DNA of 64,000 nt from Actinokineospora fastidiosa. GTDB lineage: Bacteria > Actinomycetota > Actinomycetes > Mycobacteriales > Pseudonocardiaceae. Position 1 is the first letter of the stretch. Each line of letters starts with the position of its first letter. The stretch spans positions 393,260 to 457,259 of the forward strand of contig NZ_BMRB01000002.1 of assembly GCF_014648415.1 (NCBI RefSeq), given 5' to 3'. A program made the position numbers and the translations under genes. The notes under the pieces are model-generated. The model was not told the DNA's origin. It saw only the letters and a program-made list of their open reading frames with translations, and searched no databases. Shown here piece after piece: positions 51,010 through 58,980 of the stretch.

Positions 51010-51525
51010 ATGTCGCGCAGCGGAGCAGTCCTGTCCGTCGTCCTGGTCGCCAGCGGGGTCGTCGCCGGAGGTGCGCCCGCCCGTGCGGGCGGGCTGGTGC
51101 AGACCTGCGTGGGCACGGAGGTCACCAGCTTCGACCCGCCGCTGACGTTGGTCTCGCGGCCCACGGAGATCACGGTGTCCGGCCTCTTCCCCACGTGCAC
51201 GCACGCGACGGCGCGGACGGCGTCGTACGCCGAGACGTTCACGATCAACGCCTCCTGCCTGGTCCTGGGCGACTCCGGGACCGCGACGCGGTCGTTCGTG
51301 TGGGGTGATCCGGCGGTCGCGCCCAGCACGTTCGTCTACAACGTGACGAGCAGCGCCGTCGGCGGTCAGATCGTCGTCACCAGTTCCGGTCTGATCACCG
51401 ATGGCACGTTCGCCCCCGCGGGCGCCGTGCAGACGGTCACCCTCCTCACCCCGAACACCCTCCAATGCGCGACCACCGGTATCGCCAGCGTCACCGGGCC
51501 GACAACCGTGAATATCCATCAGTAA
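51010..51525 (+). CDS. Exported protein, unknown
   Basis: A 171-residue protein with a signal peptide (MSRSGAVLSVVLVASGVVAG, cleavage near APARAGG) and a Thr/Val-rich mature part of predicted beta strands with four cysteines (QTCVG, FPTCTH, ASCLV, LQCAT). ATG follows GGAGGGAGAG. It resembles small secreted beta-sandwich proteins of actinomycetes, but no family is recognised. It follows the ThiF terminator, so it is probably a separate transcript. Confidence 0.72.
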   Translation: MSRSGAVLSVVLVASGVVAGGAPARAGGLVQTCVGTEVTSFDPPLTLVSRPTEITVSGLFPTCTHATARTASYAETFTINASCLVLGDSGTATRSFVWGDPAVAPSTFVYNVTSSAVGGQIVVTSSGLITDGTFAPAGAVQTVTLLTPNTLQCATTGIASVTGPTTVNIHQ

Positions 51526-51680
51526 TAACGATTGAATCGCCGCAGGCGCATTCACGCGCGGCGAATTGTCGGGCCGCGCCCGACGGGTAGCCGACGATAA
51601 TGGCAGACCGGAAAGCTCTGATACGGCCATCCGAGCTAACTTGCCCGTCCGCGCATGACACTTTCGGCTGAAAAGATCGG

Positions 51681-52226
51681 CTACCGCAGCGCCGCGCTGA
51701 CGGCTCTGGCGATCTCGCTCACGAAACCGGGCTGCGGATGGTCGCGGCTCACCGTGCCGACCATCCCCACATTCCGCCCGGTCGGGGCGAGGACCGGCGC
51801 CATCACCAGCTCGACGCCCTCGGGCACCGCGCACCCGGGTCTCAGCAGCAGCGCGTCCTCGACCCGGACCGGGCTGGCCGCCGCGATCATCACGCCGCCG
51901 TGGCTCCGCACGGTCAGCACCGCGCTGGCCTTCGTGGCCGCTGCCAGCACATCCAGCGGCCTGCGGGCCGCCGACAGCAGGCGCGGATAGGGCTCCCACG
52001 CCTGGCCGAGCCGGAACAGGTTCGAGCCCACCCGGTACAGCCCGTCGCAGCGCTGGACCGCGCCGAGCGCCTCCAGCTGCCGCAACAGCCGGTACGCGGT
52101 GGTTTTCGGCACCCCGCACGAATGGGCGATCCAGGAGAGGCCGACCCCGTCCGAATGGCTCACCAACGCATCCAACAGAGTGAACGCCCTCCCGAGAACG
52201 CCCCGGTCGCTCTCCGCATTGTTCAT
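51681..52226 (-). CDS. Short IclR-family transcriptional regulator
   Basis: A 181-residue protein with the IclR winged helix (RAFTLLDALVSHSDGVGLSW, CGVPKTTAYRLLRQLEALGA) and a ligand domain that looks shortened: IclR proteins usually have about 250 residues. Residues about 90-175 keep only part of the IclR effector fold (LTVRSHGGVMIAAASPVRVE, GRNVGMVGTV). It may be a naturally compact regulator. ATG 52226 is divergent from the repeat protein gene, a likely target. Confidence 0.8.
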   Translation of the reverse strand: MNNAESDRGVLGRAFTLLDALVSHSDGVGLSWIAHSCGVPKTTAYRLLRQLEALGAVQRCDGLYRVGSNLFRLGQAWEPYPRLLSAARRPLDVLAAATKASAVLTVRSHGGVMIAAASPVRVEDALLLRPGCAVPEGVELVMAPVLAPTGRNVGMVGTVSRDHPQPGFVSEIARAVSAALR

Positions 52227-52326
52227 CTGCTTCTACCCCCTTCAGGTGGCCACGCGGCCAAATGTCTCTTCCCGGTCCGATGGGCGGAACAAGCCATTCT
52301 CGACAGTGCAGGACCACCCCCAGACT

Positions 52327-53190
52327 ATGGCCATGAGTATTTGCAGAAAAAGTGTTGTCGCGGCAATCGCAACCGTAGCGGTCATCGGGCCCGTCGGTAC
52401 AGCGGCCGCGCAACCGGACGAAATCGAGACCACGTCCGCGGCATCGGAGTCCTCGCCCCAGCGCGTCGCGGGCGACTTCAACGGCGACGGCGCCACCGAG
52501 ATCGCGGTGTGGCGACCGAGCAACGGCACCTGGTACGTGCGTGGCCTGTTCACCGTCCAGTGGGGCGTGGCCGGGGACATCCCCGTCGCGGCGGACTACA
52601 ACGGCGACTCGATCACCGACATCGCGGTCTGGCGCCCCAGCAACGGCACTTGGTACGTGCGCGGCCAGTTCACCGTCCAGTGGGGCACGGGCGGCGACGT
52701 GCCCGTGGTCGGCGACTACAACGGCGACAACCGGGCGGACGTCGCCGTGTGGCGGCCGAGCAACGGCACCTGGTACGTGCGCGGCCTCGCGACGGTCCAG
52801 TGGGGCACCGGCGGGGACATCCCTGTCGTCGGGGACTACAACGGGGACAACCGCACGGACTACACGGTCTGGCGGCCCAGCAACGGCACCTGGTACGCGC
52901 GGGGCATCGCCACCGTCCAGTGGGGCACCGGCGGGGACATCCCGGTGACGGGTGACTTCAACGGCGACAACCGCAGCGACCTCACCGTGTGGCGGCCGAG
53001 CAACGGCACCTGGTACGTCCGCGGCATCGCCACGGTCCAGTGGGGCGTCGGCGCGGACATCCCGGTCTCCGGCGACTTCAACGGCGACAACCGCACCGAG
53101 TACACCGTCTGGCGGCCCAGCAACGGCAACTGGTACGTCCGAGGCATCACGACCGTCCAGTGGGGCACCGGAGGGGACATCCCGGTCTAG
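52327..53190 (+). CDS. Secreted FG-GAP/VCBS-like tandem repeat protein
   Basis: A 287-residue protein: signal peptide (VVAAIATVAVIGPVGTAAAQ) then six near-identical 40-residue repeats such as GDYNGDNRADVAVWRPSNGT, WYVRGLATVQWGTGGDIPVV. The DxNxD motif (DFNGDG, DYNGDN) is the calcium site of FG-GAP repeats; six repeats would suit a beta-propeller. No catalytic domain is present, suggesting binding or adhesion. ATG 52327 or 52333 are the likely starts; the frame is open further upstream. It is divergent from the IclR gene. Confidence 0.82.
   Translation: MAMSICRKSVVAAIATVAVIGPVGTAAAQPDEIETTSAASESSPQRVAGDFNGDGATEIAVWRPSNGTWYVRGLFTVQWGVAGDIPVAADYNGDSITDIAVWRPSNGTWYVRGQFTVQWGTGGDVPVVGDYNGDNRADVAVWRPSNGTWYVRGLATVQWGTGGDIPVVGDYNGDNRTDYTVWRPSNGTWYARGIATVQWGTGGDIPVTGDFNGDNRSDLTVWRPSNGTWYVRGIATVQWGVGADIPVSGDFNGDNRTEYTVWRPSNGNWYVRGITTVQWGTGGDIPV
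52471..53190 (+). repeat. Six tandem 120-bp repeats
   Basis: Repeat units start at 52471, 52591, 52711, 52831, 52951 and 53071, each encoding 40 residues with the constant core VWRPSNGTWYVRG and VQWG. High identity between units indicates recent tandem duplication or ongoing gene conversion; the number of units may vary between strains. Confidence 0.88.
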
Positions 53191-53202
53191 CCCCGACCCG
53201 TG

Positions 53203-53232
53203 GGGACCGGCACGCCGAGGCGTGCCGGTCCC
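53203..53232. terminator. 13-14 bp stem after the repeat protein
   Basis: GGGACCGGCACGCC (53203-53216) pairs with GGCGTGCCGGTCCC (53219-53232), leaving a very tight loop (effectively CGAG), 13 bp after the stop. Confidence 0.7.
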
Positions 53233-53346
53233 TCTCGGCGTCCTACCCCCGGCACCCGGCGCTGGGGTGTGAACGGCCACTGTCCACACTGGTCACGCTG
53301 GGGCTCGGGTTCTTCCAGAGAGCAGGCGCCCGCGCGCTGCGCGGGT

Positions 53347-54006
53347 TCAGCCGGCCAGGTCGGCGAGGGTGTCCCAGAACATCGACTCGTAGCCCTGGAG
53401 CAGCCGGGCGAGGCCCATAGCGCCGTCGGGGTCCCAGCCGTCGTCGAGCGCTTCCTGCACGCCGCGCAGGGCGAGCGCGTCGAGGTCGGGGGCGGGGGTG
53501 GCGAACAGGTCGAAGAAGGCGGTGCCGGTCTCGTCGAAGCCGTAGCGCTCGCGCAGCCCGCGGCTGATCGCCGCGCAGTAGCCGCCCCACTCGGCGAAGT
53601 TCGCCACGATGGCCAGGAGCGCGTCGCGCGGGCTCCCGTTCATCACCAGCCAGGCGATATACGACGGATACGCCTGACAACCCGGCTGGGGCGTGTGCTC
53701 GCGCAGGTCCTTCGGCGTGAGACCGCACGCCGCGGCGAAGTCGACGAGTCGCGCCGCCGCGACCGCCTCGCCCTGGCCCAGCATCGTGAAGAACTCGCGG
53801 GCCGACTGATCCCCTGCCTGCGCGGCCAACATGAGGAATGCTCGCCAGTCGCTGGCGATGATCCGATGCTGCTCCGCGGCGAGCGCGCCGAGCGCCGAGA
53901 GCGGGGCCGAGCCCGCCTCGACCAGCGCGACCATGCGGTTCTCCCGCGCGCTCTCCGCCAATTCGCGCCGGACAGCCGCAAGGACCTCATCGGCTCGTCG
54001 CCCCAC
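53347..54006 (-). CDS. TenA/PqqC-like (haem-oxygenase fold) protein
   Basis: A 219-residue all-helical protein. Features such as LGALAAEQHRIIASDWRAFL, a central SYIAWLVMNGSPRDALLAIV, AEWGGYCAAISRGLRERYGF and a C-terminal MFWDTLADLAG match TenA/THI-4/PqqC family members. No thiamin genes are adjacent, and the catalytic cysteine of TenA is not obvious, so this is a family-level call. GTG 54006 follows GAGAGGAG at 7 nt. It is divergent from the GGDEF protein. Confidence 0.65.
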   Translation of the reverse strand: MGRRADEVLAAVRRELAESARENRMVALVEAGSAPLSALGALAAEQHRIIASDWRAFLMLAAQAGDQSAREFFTMLGQGEAVAAARLVDFAAACGLTPKDLREHTPQPGCQAYPSYIAWLVMNGSPRDALLAIVANFAEWGGYCAAISRGLRERYGFDETGTAFFDLFATPAPDLDALALRGVQEALDDGWDPDGAMGLARLLQGYESMFWDTLADLAG

Positions 54007-54098
54007 TGGTGAACTCCTCTCGGCTTACCGTGTTGATCACGATACCAACCGTGTCGGCCGCTTCTGATAACGTTCCCACTTCCTCTTGACCACCGCAC

Positions 54099-56207
54099 GT
54101 GCGCAATGCGCACTGCACAGGGGTGACGAAAGGATCGCGAGCATTGGCCTCTGGTCGCCCACCGTTGCGGTCCCTCTGGGTCGGCTACCTCGTCGTCGGC
54201 GGCCTGCTGATCTGCGCCTACTACGCCGCGCCGGACGGGCCCGCCCAGGTCCCGGTCAGGCTGGTCACCTACTGCGCGGTGAGCGCGTCGGCCGCGCTCG
54301 CGGTGGCCTGGGGGCTGGCGCGCCACCGGCCCCGGCCCGCGCTGCCGTGGATCCTGCTGGGGCTGAGCCAGGCGGTCTACGCGCTCGCGGACGTGATCTT
54401 CTACGTCGCGCACTACGTCCTCGACGACACCAGCTATCCGTCCCTCGCGGATGCCGCCTACGTGGGCCACTACCCGCTGGCCGTCGCGGGCATCGTGCTG
54501 CTGGCCCGGCGGCGGCGCAGCGGGCCCGAGCTGGCAGGCCTCATCGACGCCCTGTCGCTCACCGCGGTCGCGGGCCTGCTGTCCTGGGTGATGATCATCG
54601 GACCGCAGTCGCGGGCCGACACGCCCGCGCTGGTGAAGGCCGCGTCCCTGACGTACCCGCTCATGGACCTGGCGCTGCTGCTGGTCGCGCTGCGGCTCGT
54701 GTTCGCGGGCGGGCGGCGGAGCGGGGCGTTCGTGCTGCTCGTCGGCTGGCTGGCCGCCATCCTCGCCGCGGACACGCTGTATGTGCTGCAGCGGCTCTCG
54801 GGCGACTACGCGGCGGGCAACTTCCTGGACGCCATCTGGCTCGCGGGCAACCTGGCCCTGGGCGCGAGCGCGCTGCACCCGTCGATGCGGCGGCTCGGCG
54901 TCCGCTCGACCGCGCCGCCCGCCAGCCTGAGCTGGCTGCGCCTGGCGGTCCTCTGCGCGGGCGCGCTCGTCGCACCCGCGCTGCTGCTGCTCCAGCACGC
55001 GCGCGGCGAGCTGCGCGACGTGCCCGCGTACGCCATCGCCTGCGCCATCCTGTTCGGGCTGACGGTGGCCAGGCTGGCCGTGATCGCCATCGACCAGCGC
55101 AGGCTCGCCAACACCGACGGGCTCACCCAGCTCTACACCCGCCGCTACTTCGAGTCCAGACTGGACAGCGAGGTCGAGCGCGCCGGGCGCGAGGGTCCCG
55201 CGTTCGCGGTGCTGATCGTGGACGTCGACCACTTCAAGGCCATCAACGACACCTACGGCCACCCGGCGGGCGACCGGGTCCTCGCCGAGATCGCGCACCG
55301 CCTGCGCGGGGCCGTGCGCTCCGGTGAGGTGCTCGCCCGCTACGGCGGCGAGGAGTTCGCCCTGCTCGCCCAGGACGTCGCGGCGGCGGACCTGCCGAGC
55401 CTGGCCGACCGCCTCCGGCGCACGGTCGCCGAGGCCGAGATCGCGCTCGGGCCGGGCGAATCGGTGAAGGTCACGGTGTCCGTGGGCGCGGTGATGTCGA
55501 CCGGGCAGGACAGCGGGGCCGCATTGGTCGCCGCGGCCGACCGGGCGCTGTACCGGGCGAAGGCCGCCGGGCGCGACCGGGCGGCGGTCGGCTCCTGCGA
55601 CGACGTGCCCGCCCGCCGGAGCACCGACGTCGGCTCCGACTTCCTCTACCGGATCGCGGACCTGGTCGAGCAGCGGATGGGGCGGGTGGGCCACGGCGCG
55701 GCGGTCGCGGACTGGGCGCAGGTGCTCGCCACCGCGCTCGGGCTCGACCAGGCGACCGTGGCCCGCGCCCGGCGCGCGGCCCGGCTGGCGCACATCGGCG
55801 CGATCATGGTCCCGAACGACGTCCTGCTCGACCCGCTGACCCCCGACGACCACGGGCTGGCGCGCATGCACCCGGTGGCGGGGTCGCGGCTGGCGCTCGT
55901 CGTACCCGACCACGCGGAGGTCGCCCAGGTCATCCGGCAGCTCCATGAGCGGTGGGACGGGACCGGGTGGCCGGACGGCCTCGCGGGCGCGGACATCCGC
56001 GTGGAGGCGCGCATCGTGGCGCTGTGCGAGGGCTGGGCGTCCGTCGCCGCCGGGTGTCCGGACGCTGCGCGCGAGCACCTGCTGTCCGGGCGCGGCACGC
56101 GGTTCGACCCGGAGCTGGTCGACGCCTTCCTGGCGTTGGACGAGGACGAGCGGCTGCTCGGCGTCAGATCCCGCGGAGGACCCGGGCGGGGTTACCCACC
56201 GCGATGA
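54099..56207 (+). CDS. Membrane GGDEF protein with degenerate HD-GYP domain
   Basis: About 700 residues. Eight to nine hydrophobic segments (about 25-330) precede a GGDEF domain with the intact active-site motif RYGGEEFALLA and substrate-binding VDHFKAINDTYGHPAGDRVL, so it should make cyclic di-GMP. The C-terminus (about 500-690) resembles HD-GYP, with HPVAGSRLALVV and RWDGTGWPDGLAG, but the HD pair is replaced by AHIGAI, so phosphodiesterase activity is unlikely. The start is uncertain: GTG 54099, GTG 54123, or TTG 54144, which has GAAAGGA at 9 nt. Its 3' end overlaps the convergent acetyltransferase gene by 44 bp. Confidence 0.85.
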   Translation: MRNAHCTGVTKGSRALASGRPPLRSLWVGYLVVGGLLICAYYAAPDGPAQVPVRLVTYCAVSASAALAVAWGLARHRPRPALPWILLGLSQAVYALADVIFYVAHYVLDDTSYPSLADAAYVGHYPLAVAGIVLLARRRRSGPELAGLIDALSLTAVAGLLSWVMIIGPQSRADTPALVKAASLTYPLMDLALLLVALRLVFAGGRRSGAFVLLVGWLAAILAADTLYVLQRLSGDYAAGNFLDAIWLAGNLALGASALHPSMRRLGVRSTAPPASLSWLRLAVLCAGALVAPALLLLQHARGELRDVPAYAIACAILFGLTVARLAVIAIDQRRLANTDGLTQLYTRRYFESRLDSEVERAGREGPAFAVLIVDVDHFKAINDTYGHPAGDRVLAEIAHRLRGAVRSGEVLARYGGEEFALLAQDVAAADLPSLADRLRRTVAEAEIALGPGESVKVTVSVGAVMSTGQDSGAALVAAADRALYRAKAAGRDRAAVGSCDDVPARRSTDVGSDFLYRIADLVEQRMGRVGHGAAVADWAQVLATALGLDQATVARARRAARLAHIGAIMVPNDVLLDPLTPDDHGLARMHPVAGSRLALVVPDHAEVAQVIRQLHERWDGTGWPDGLAGADIRVEARIVALCEGWASVAAGCPDAAREHLLSGRGTRFDPELVDAFLALDEDERLLGVRSRGGPGRGYPPR

Positions 56208-56748
56208 CGTTGGCCGGGATGTCGCCGGTGACCACGGCGCCCGCGCCGACGACGCTGTTGTCCCCGATCGTCACGCCGGGGCAGACCACGACCGCGCCGC
56301 CGAGCCAGACGTTGTCGCCGATGGTGATCGGCTTGGCCGCCTCCAGCTTGTCGCGGCGCGGGATCGGGTCGACGGGGTGGGTGGGGGTGAGCAGCTGGAC
56401 GCCCGGCCCGAGCTGGCAGTCCTCGCCGATCGTGATCGGGGCGACGTCCAGGGCGGTGAGGTTGTGGTTGACGAACGTGCGGGCTCCGATGTGGAGGTTC
56501 TCGCCGTAGTCGACGAACAGCGGCGGCTTCACGAACGCGCCGTCGCCGAGGCTGCCGAGCACGGACGCCAGGGTCCGCCGCGCCGCCTCCACGCGCCCGG
56601 CGATCATGTCGACGCGGTAGGACTCCAGCAGCGCGACGGCCCGCTGCGCGATCCGGGCGCTCTCCGGGTCGTCGGCGATGTAGAGGTCGCCTGCGAGCAT
56701 GCGCTCGCGGTTGGTGCGCGGGTCCCCGGCGAAGTAGTCCGTCGGCAT
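56164..56748 (-). CDS. Maltose O-acetyltransferase-like hexapeptide acetyltransferase
   Basis: A 194-residue left-handed beta-helix enzyme. The N-terminal cap (RERMLAGDLYIADDPESARI) and hexapeptide repeats (ITIGEDCQLGPGVQLLTPTH, ITIGDNVWLGGAVVVCPGVT, IGDNSVVGAGAVVTGDIPAN) match the maltose/galactoside O-acetyltransferase family, which acetylates sugars using acetyl-CoA. The catalytic His lies in LLTPTHPVD. The gene overlaps the GGDEF gene at their 3' ends. Confidence 0.9.
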   Translation of the reverse strand: MPTDYFAGDPRTNRERMLAGDLYIADDPESARIAQRAVALLESYRVDMIAGRVEAARRTLASVLGSLGDGAFVKPPLFVDYGENLHIGARTFVNHNLTALDVAPITIGEDCQLGPGVQLLTPTHPVDPIPRRDKLEAAKPITIGDNVWLGGAVVVCPGVTIGDNSVVGAGAVVTGDIPANVIAVGNPARVLRGI

Positions 56749-56775
56749 GCGTGTGAACGTACCCCGGTCGCGGGG

Positions 56776-58977
56776 TCACGGCCCGCGGAGCGGGAACGCG
56801 CCGATGGGGAGGGTGGCGGCCACGCCGGACCGGTGCTCCCCGTCGAGCCGCACGAGATCGGCGACCCGGCCCAGGACGCGCGCGGCGTCGTCGACCGCGC
56901 CGCCACTGCCCGCGGCGATCCGCACCACGACGTCCTGGCGGTCGGCCGCACTCCACCCGACGGTGACGGCGACCCCGGGGGCGCTGGTGAGCAGGGCGGT
57001 GATGAGGGCGGGGTGGGGTGCGGTGGTGACCCGGAAGCAGGCCTGCGAGATGGGGCCGGTCCGCCAGAAGTCCCAGTCCTCCCGGATCTCGGTGCTGCCG
57101 TTCAGGTGGGCGAGGGCGGTGAGGCCGGTGGCGCCGGAGCGGGCGGTCATCCCCTTGTGCTTCAGCGCTTTGCGGATGCGCCGGAGACCGTTGCTGAGGT
57201 TCACGCGGAGTTGGTCGTCGGTGAGCTGGTCGACGGTCCTGGGCGCGTGGACGCCCAGCCACACCTGCGTCGGCCGTCCGGGCTGAGCGTGCCAGATGGC
57301 CTGAACCGCGAGGGAGGGGGTGTCGGGTAAGAGGTCCGTGGGGGTGGAGACCGGGCCGGAGGGGTAGAGCACGGCCGTCATGCCGGACTCGTGGGTGATG
57401 ACCAGGTCGGTGTCGATGGTCTGGCAGGTGGCGCCCGGCCGGAGGAGGGCGATGAGGCCGATACCCGCGCTGTCCCAGGCGAGATCCTGCCGTCGTCTCC
57501 GCGAGAGGAAGCCAGCGGCGAGGGGGACGAGTTCGTACAGCCACCGTCCCTTGACGCGAACGACGGTGGCGGCGAGCAACACCAGTCCCACGGCCGCCGT
57601 CACGAGGGCTCCGGGAAACTCCTGCCGCACGGCCACGACGGCGAGCACTATGGCGAGTTGGAGGCAGACCAACTGCCCTGGACGAAGCCACTTACGCCGC
57701 CGCTTAGCCCGCATGCTGGGGTGGGGTGCAGGGGCAGTCGGCCTGGCTCCGGGCCGAGGCTGCCAAGGGGACGGTGCAGCCTGCCCAGGAGTCCGAAGCC
57801 GCGCAGGCGGCCGAACCCGACTCCCGGGAGGGCGGGCGACCACCCCCGGGAAGGCCGCCGTAGCACCGGAAACGGGCTGAGTCACCGCCGCGTCCGCCTG
57901 CGCCAACGCCTGCCGCGCAACCGCCCGCCCCAGAATGACCGTCGGTGCCGGGTCCGGAACGAGCGGGATCGCCGAGGCCGCCCAGGGCGAGGGACCGGCA
58001 CCAGGGCGGGCAGCCAACCGATTCCCCGAAGCCGCACCGGAATCCGCCACCCCACCCACCGAACCCGATCGGCCATGGTGAGCGGCGATCGGGACGGCCG
58101 AGGCCGCCCAGGGCGAGGGACCGGCACCAGGGCGGGCGGCCACCAACCGATTCCCCGAAGCCGCACCGGACTCCGCCACCCCACCCATGGAACCCGATCG
58201 GCCACGAGGCACGGCGTTCGGAACGGCCAAGGCCGCTGCGGAAGACGCCGCCCCCGCAACCTTCCGGGTCCCGCCCGCCGCCCCCTGGCCGTGCGGCATC
58301 GCCGGAGCCGGGTGGGTGGGGCTCGCGGCCCCTGAGGGTGAAATGGCGCCTTGGCCGTTCGGCGTCACTGCGGCTCGGTGCGTGGCATTCGCGGCAACCG
58401 GGGGGCCGTCCGGCACCGAGAAAGCTGCGCGCCCGGCACTCGCGGCACCGGGCCGTGGCACGGAACCCTGGCCGTCCGACACCGCCGAAGTTGGGAGCGT
58501 GGCACTCGCGGCACTTGGCGGTGGAGTGGCGCCTTGGCCGTCCGGTGCCGCCAGAGCTGCGTGCCTGGGATTCGCGGCACCTGGCGGTGGCACGGCACCC
58601 GGGCCGTCCGGCATCGACGGAGCTGGCTGCCTGGGGTTCGTGACACCTGGAGGGTCGTCCGGCATCGGCGAAGCCGCGTGCCCGGGATTCGCGGCACCTG
58701 GGGGGCCGTTCGGCACTGAGAAGGCTGGGCGCGCGGCGTTCGCGGCGCCGAGCGGTGGCACGGTGCCATGGCCGTCCGGCATCGCCGGAGTTGGGGGTGT
58801 GGGGTTTGTGGCGTCTGGGGTTGGGATGGGGCCGTGGTCGTCCGCGCCTTTGCTCATCGGGTGTGCGGCTGTGGCCTCCGGGTCGGTGGTGGGCTCGGCG
58901 CTGGTTGGTGGGTGGGGGGTGGTGATTGCGGCTGCGGGGATTCGGTGGGTTGGGTCTGCGGGGTGCGCGTTCTGCAT
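56776..58977 (-). CDS. eccE: Type VII secretion protein EccE with long repetitive N-terminus
   Basis: A 733-residue protein. The C-terminal 310 residues are EccE-like: two membrane segments (LVCLQLAIVLAVVAVRQEF, LVTAAVGLVLLAATVVRV) followed by a soluble domain with AWDSAGIGLIALLRPGATCQ. The first 430 residues are Pro/Ala/Gly-rich and repetitive: about eight degenerate units like MPDGPGAVPPPGAANPRHAA, then two copies of a 42-residue unit containing SGAASGNRL and RPGAGPSPWAASA. EccE normally lacks such an extension. ATG 58977 is 3 nt after the eccB stop. An internal start near the membrane domain would give a normal-sized EccE. Confidence 0.8.
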   Translation of the reverse strand: MQNAHPADPTHRIPAAAITTPHPPTSAEPTTDPEATAAHPMSKGADDHGPIPTPDATNPTPPTPAMPDGHGTVPPLGAANAARPAFSVPNGPPGAANPGHAASPMPDDPPGVTNPRQPAPSMPDGPGAVPPPGAANPRHAALAAPDGQGATPPPSAASATLPTSAVSDGQGSVPRPGAASAGRAAFSVPDGPPVAANATHRAAVTPNGQGAISPSGAASPTHPAPAMPHGQGAAGGTRKVAGAASSAAALAVPNAVPRGRSGSMGGVAESGAASGNRLVAARPGAGPSPWAASAVPIAAHHGRSGSVGGVADSGAASGNRLAARPGAGPSPWAASAIPLVPDPAPTVILGRAVARQALAQADAAVTQPVSGATAAFPGVVARPPGSRVRPPARLRTPGQAAPSPWQPRPGARPTAPAPHPSMRAKRRRKWLRPGQLVCLQLAIVLAVVAVRQEFPGALVTAAVGLVLLAATVVRVKGRWLYELVPLAAGFLSRRRRQDLAWDSAGIGLIALLRPGATCQTIDTDLVITHESGMTAVLYPSGPVSTPTDLLPDTPSLAVQAIWHAQPGRPTQVWLGVHAPRTVDQLTDDQLRVNLSNGLRRIRKALKHKGMTARSGATGLTALAHLNGSTEIREDWDFWRTGPISQACFRVTTAPHPALITALLTSAPGVAVTVGWSAADRQDVVVRIAAGSGGAVDDAARVLGRVADLVRLDGEHRSGVAATLPIGAFPLRGP
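57971..58207 (-). repeat. Two imperfect direct repeats (about 110 bp, period 126 bp) in eccE
   Basis: Copies at about 57971-58078 and 58097-58207 share long identical blocks (for example GCCGAGGCCGCCCAGGGCGA in both). They encode the duplicated 42-residue unit of the EccE N-terminus; one copy has an extra valine codon. Further degenerate repeats of about 66 bp lie between 58270 and 58870. Confidence 0.75.
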
Positions 58978-58980
58978 TGG

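Noticed and set aside
52471-53190. Possible CRISPR-like array (regular repeats)
   Set aside because: The repeats are 120 bp, in frame, without unique spacers, and encode FG-GAP units.
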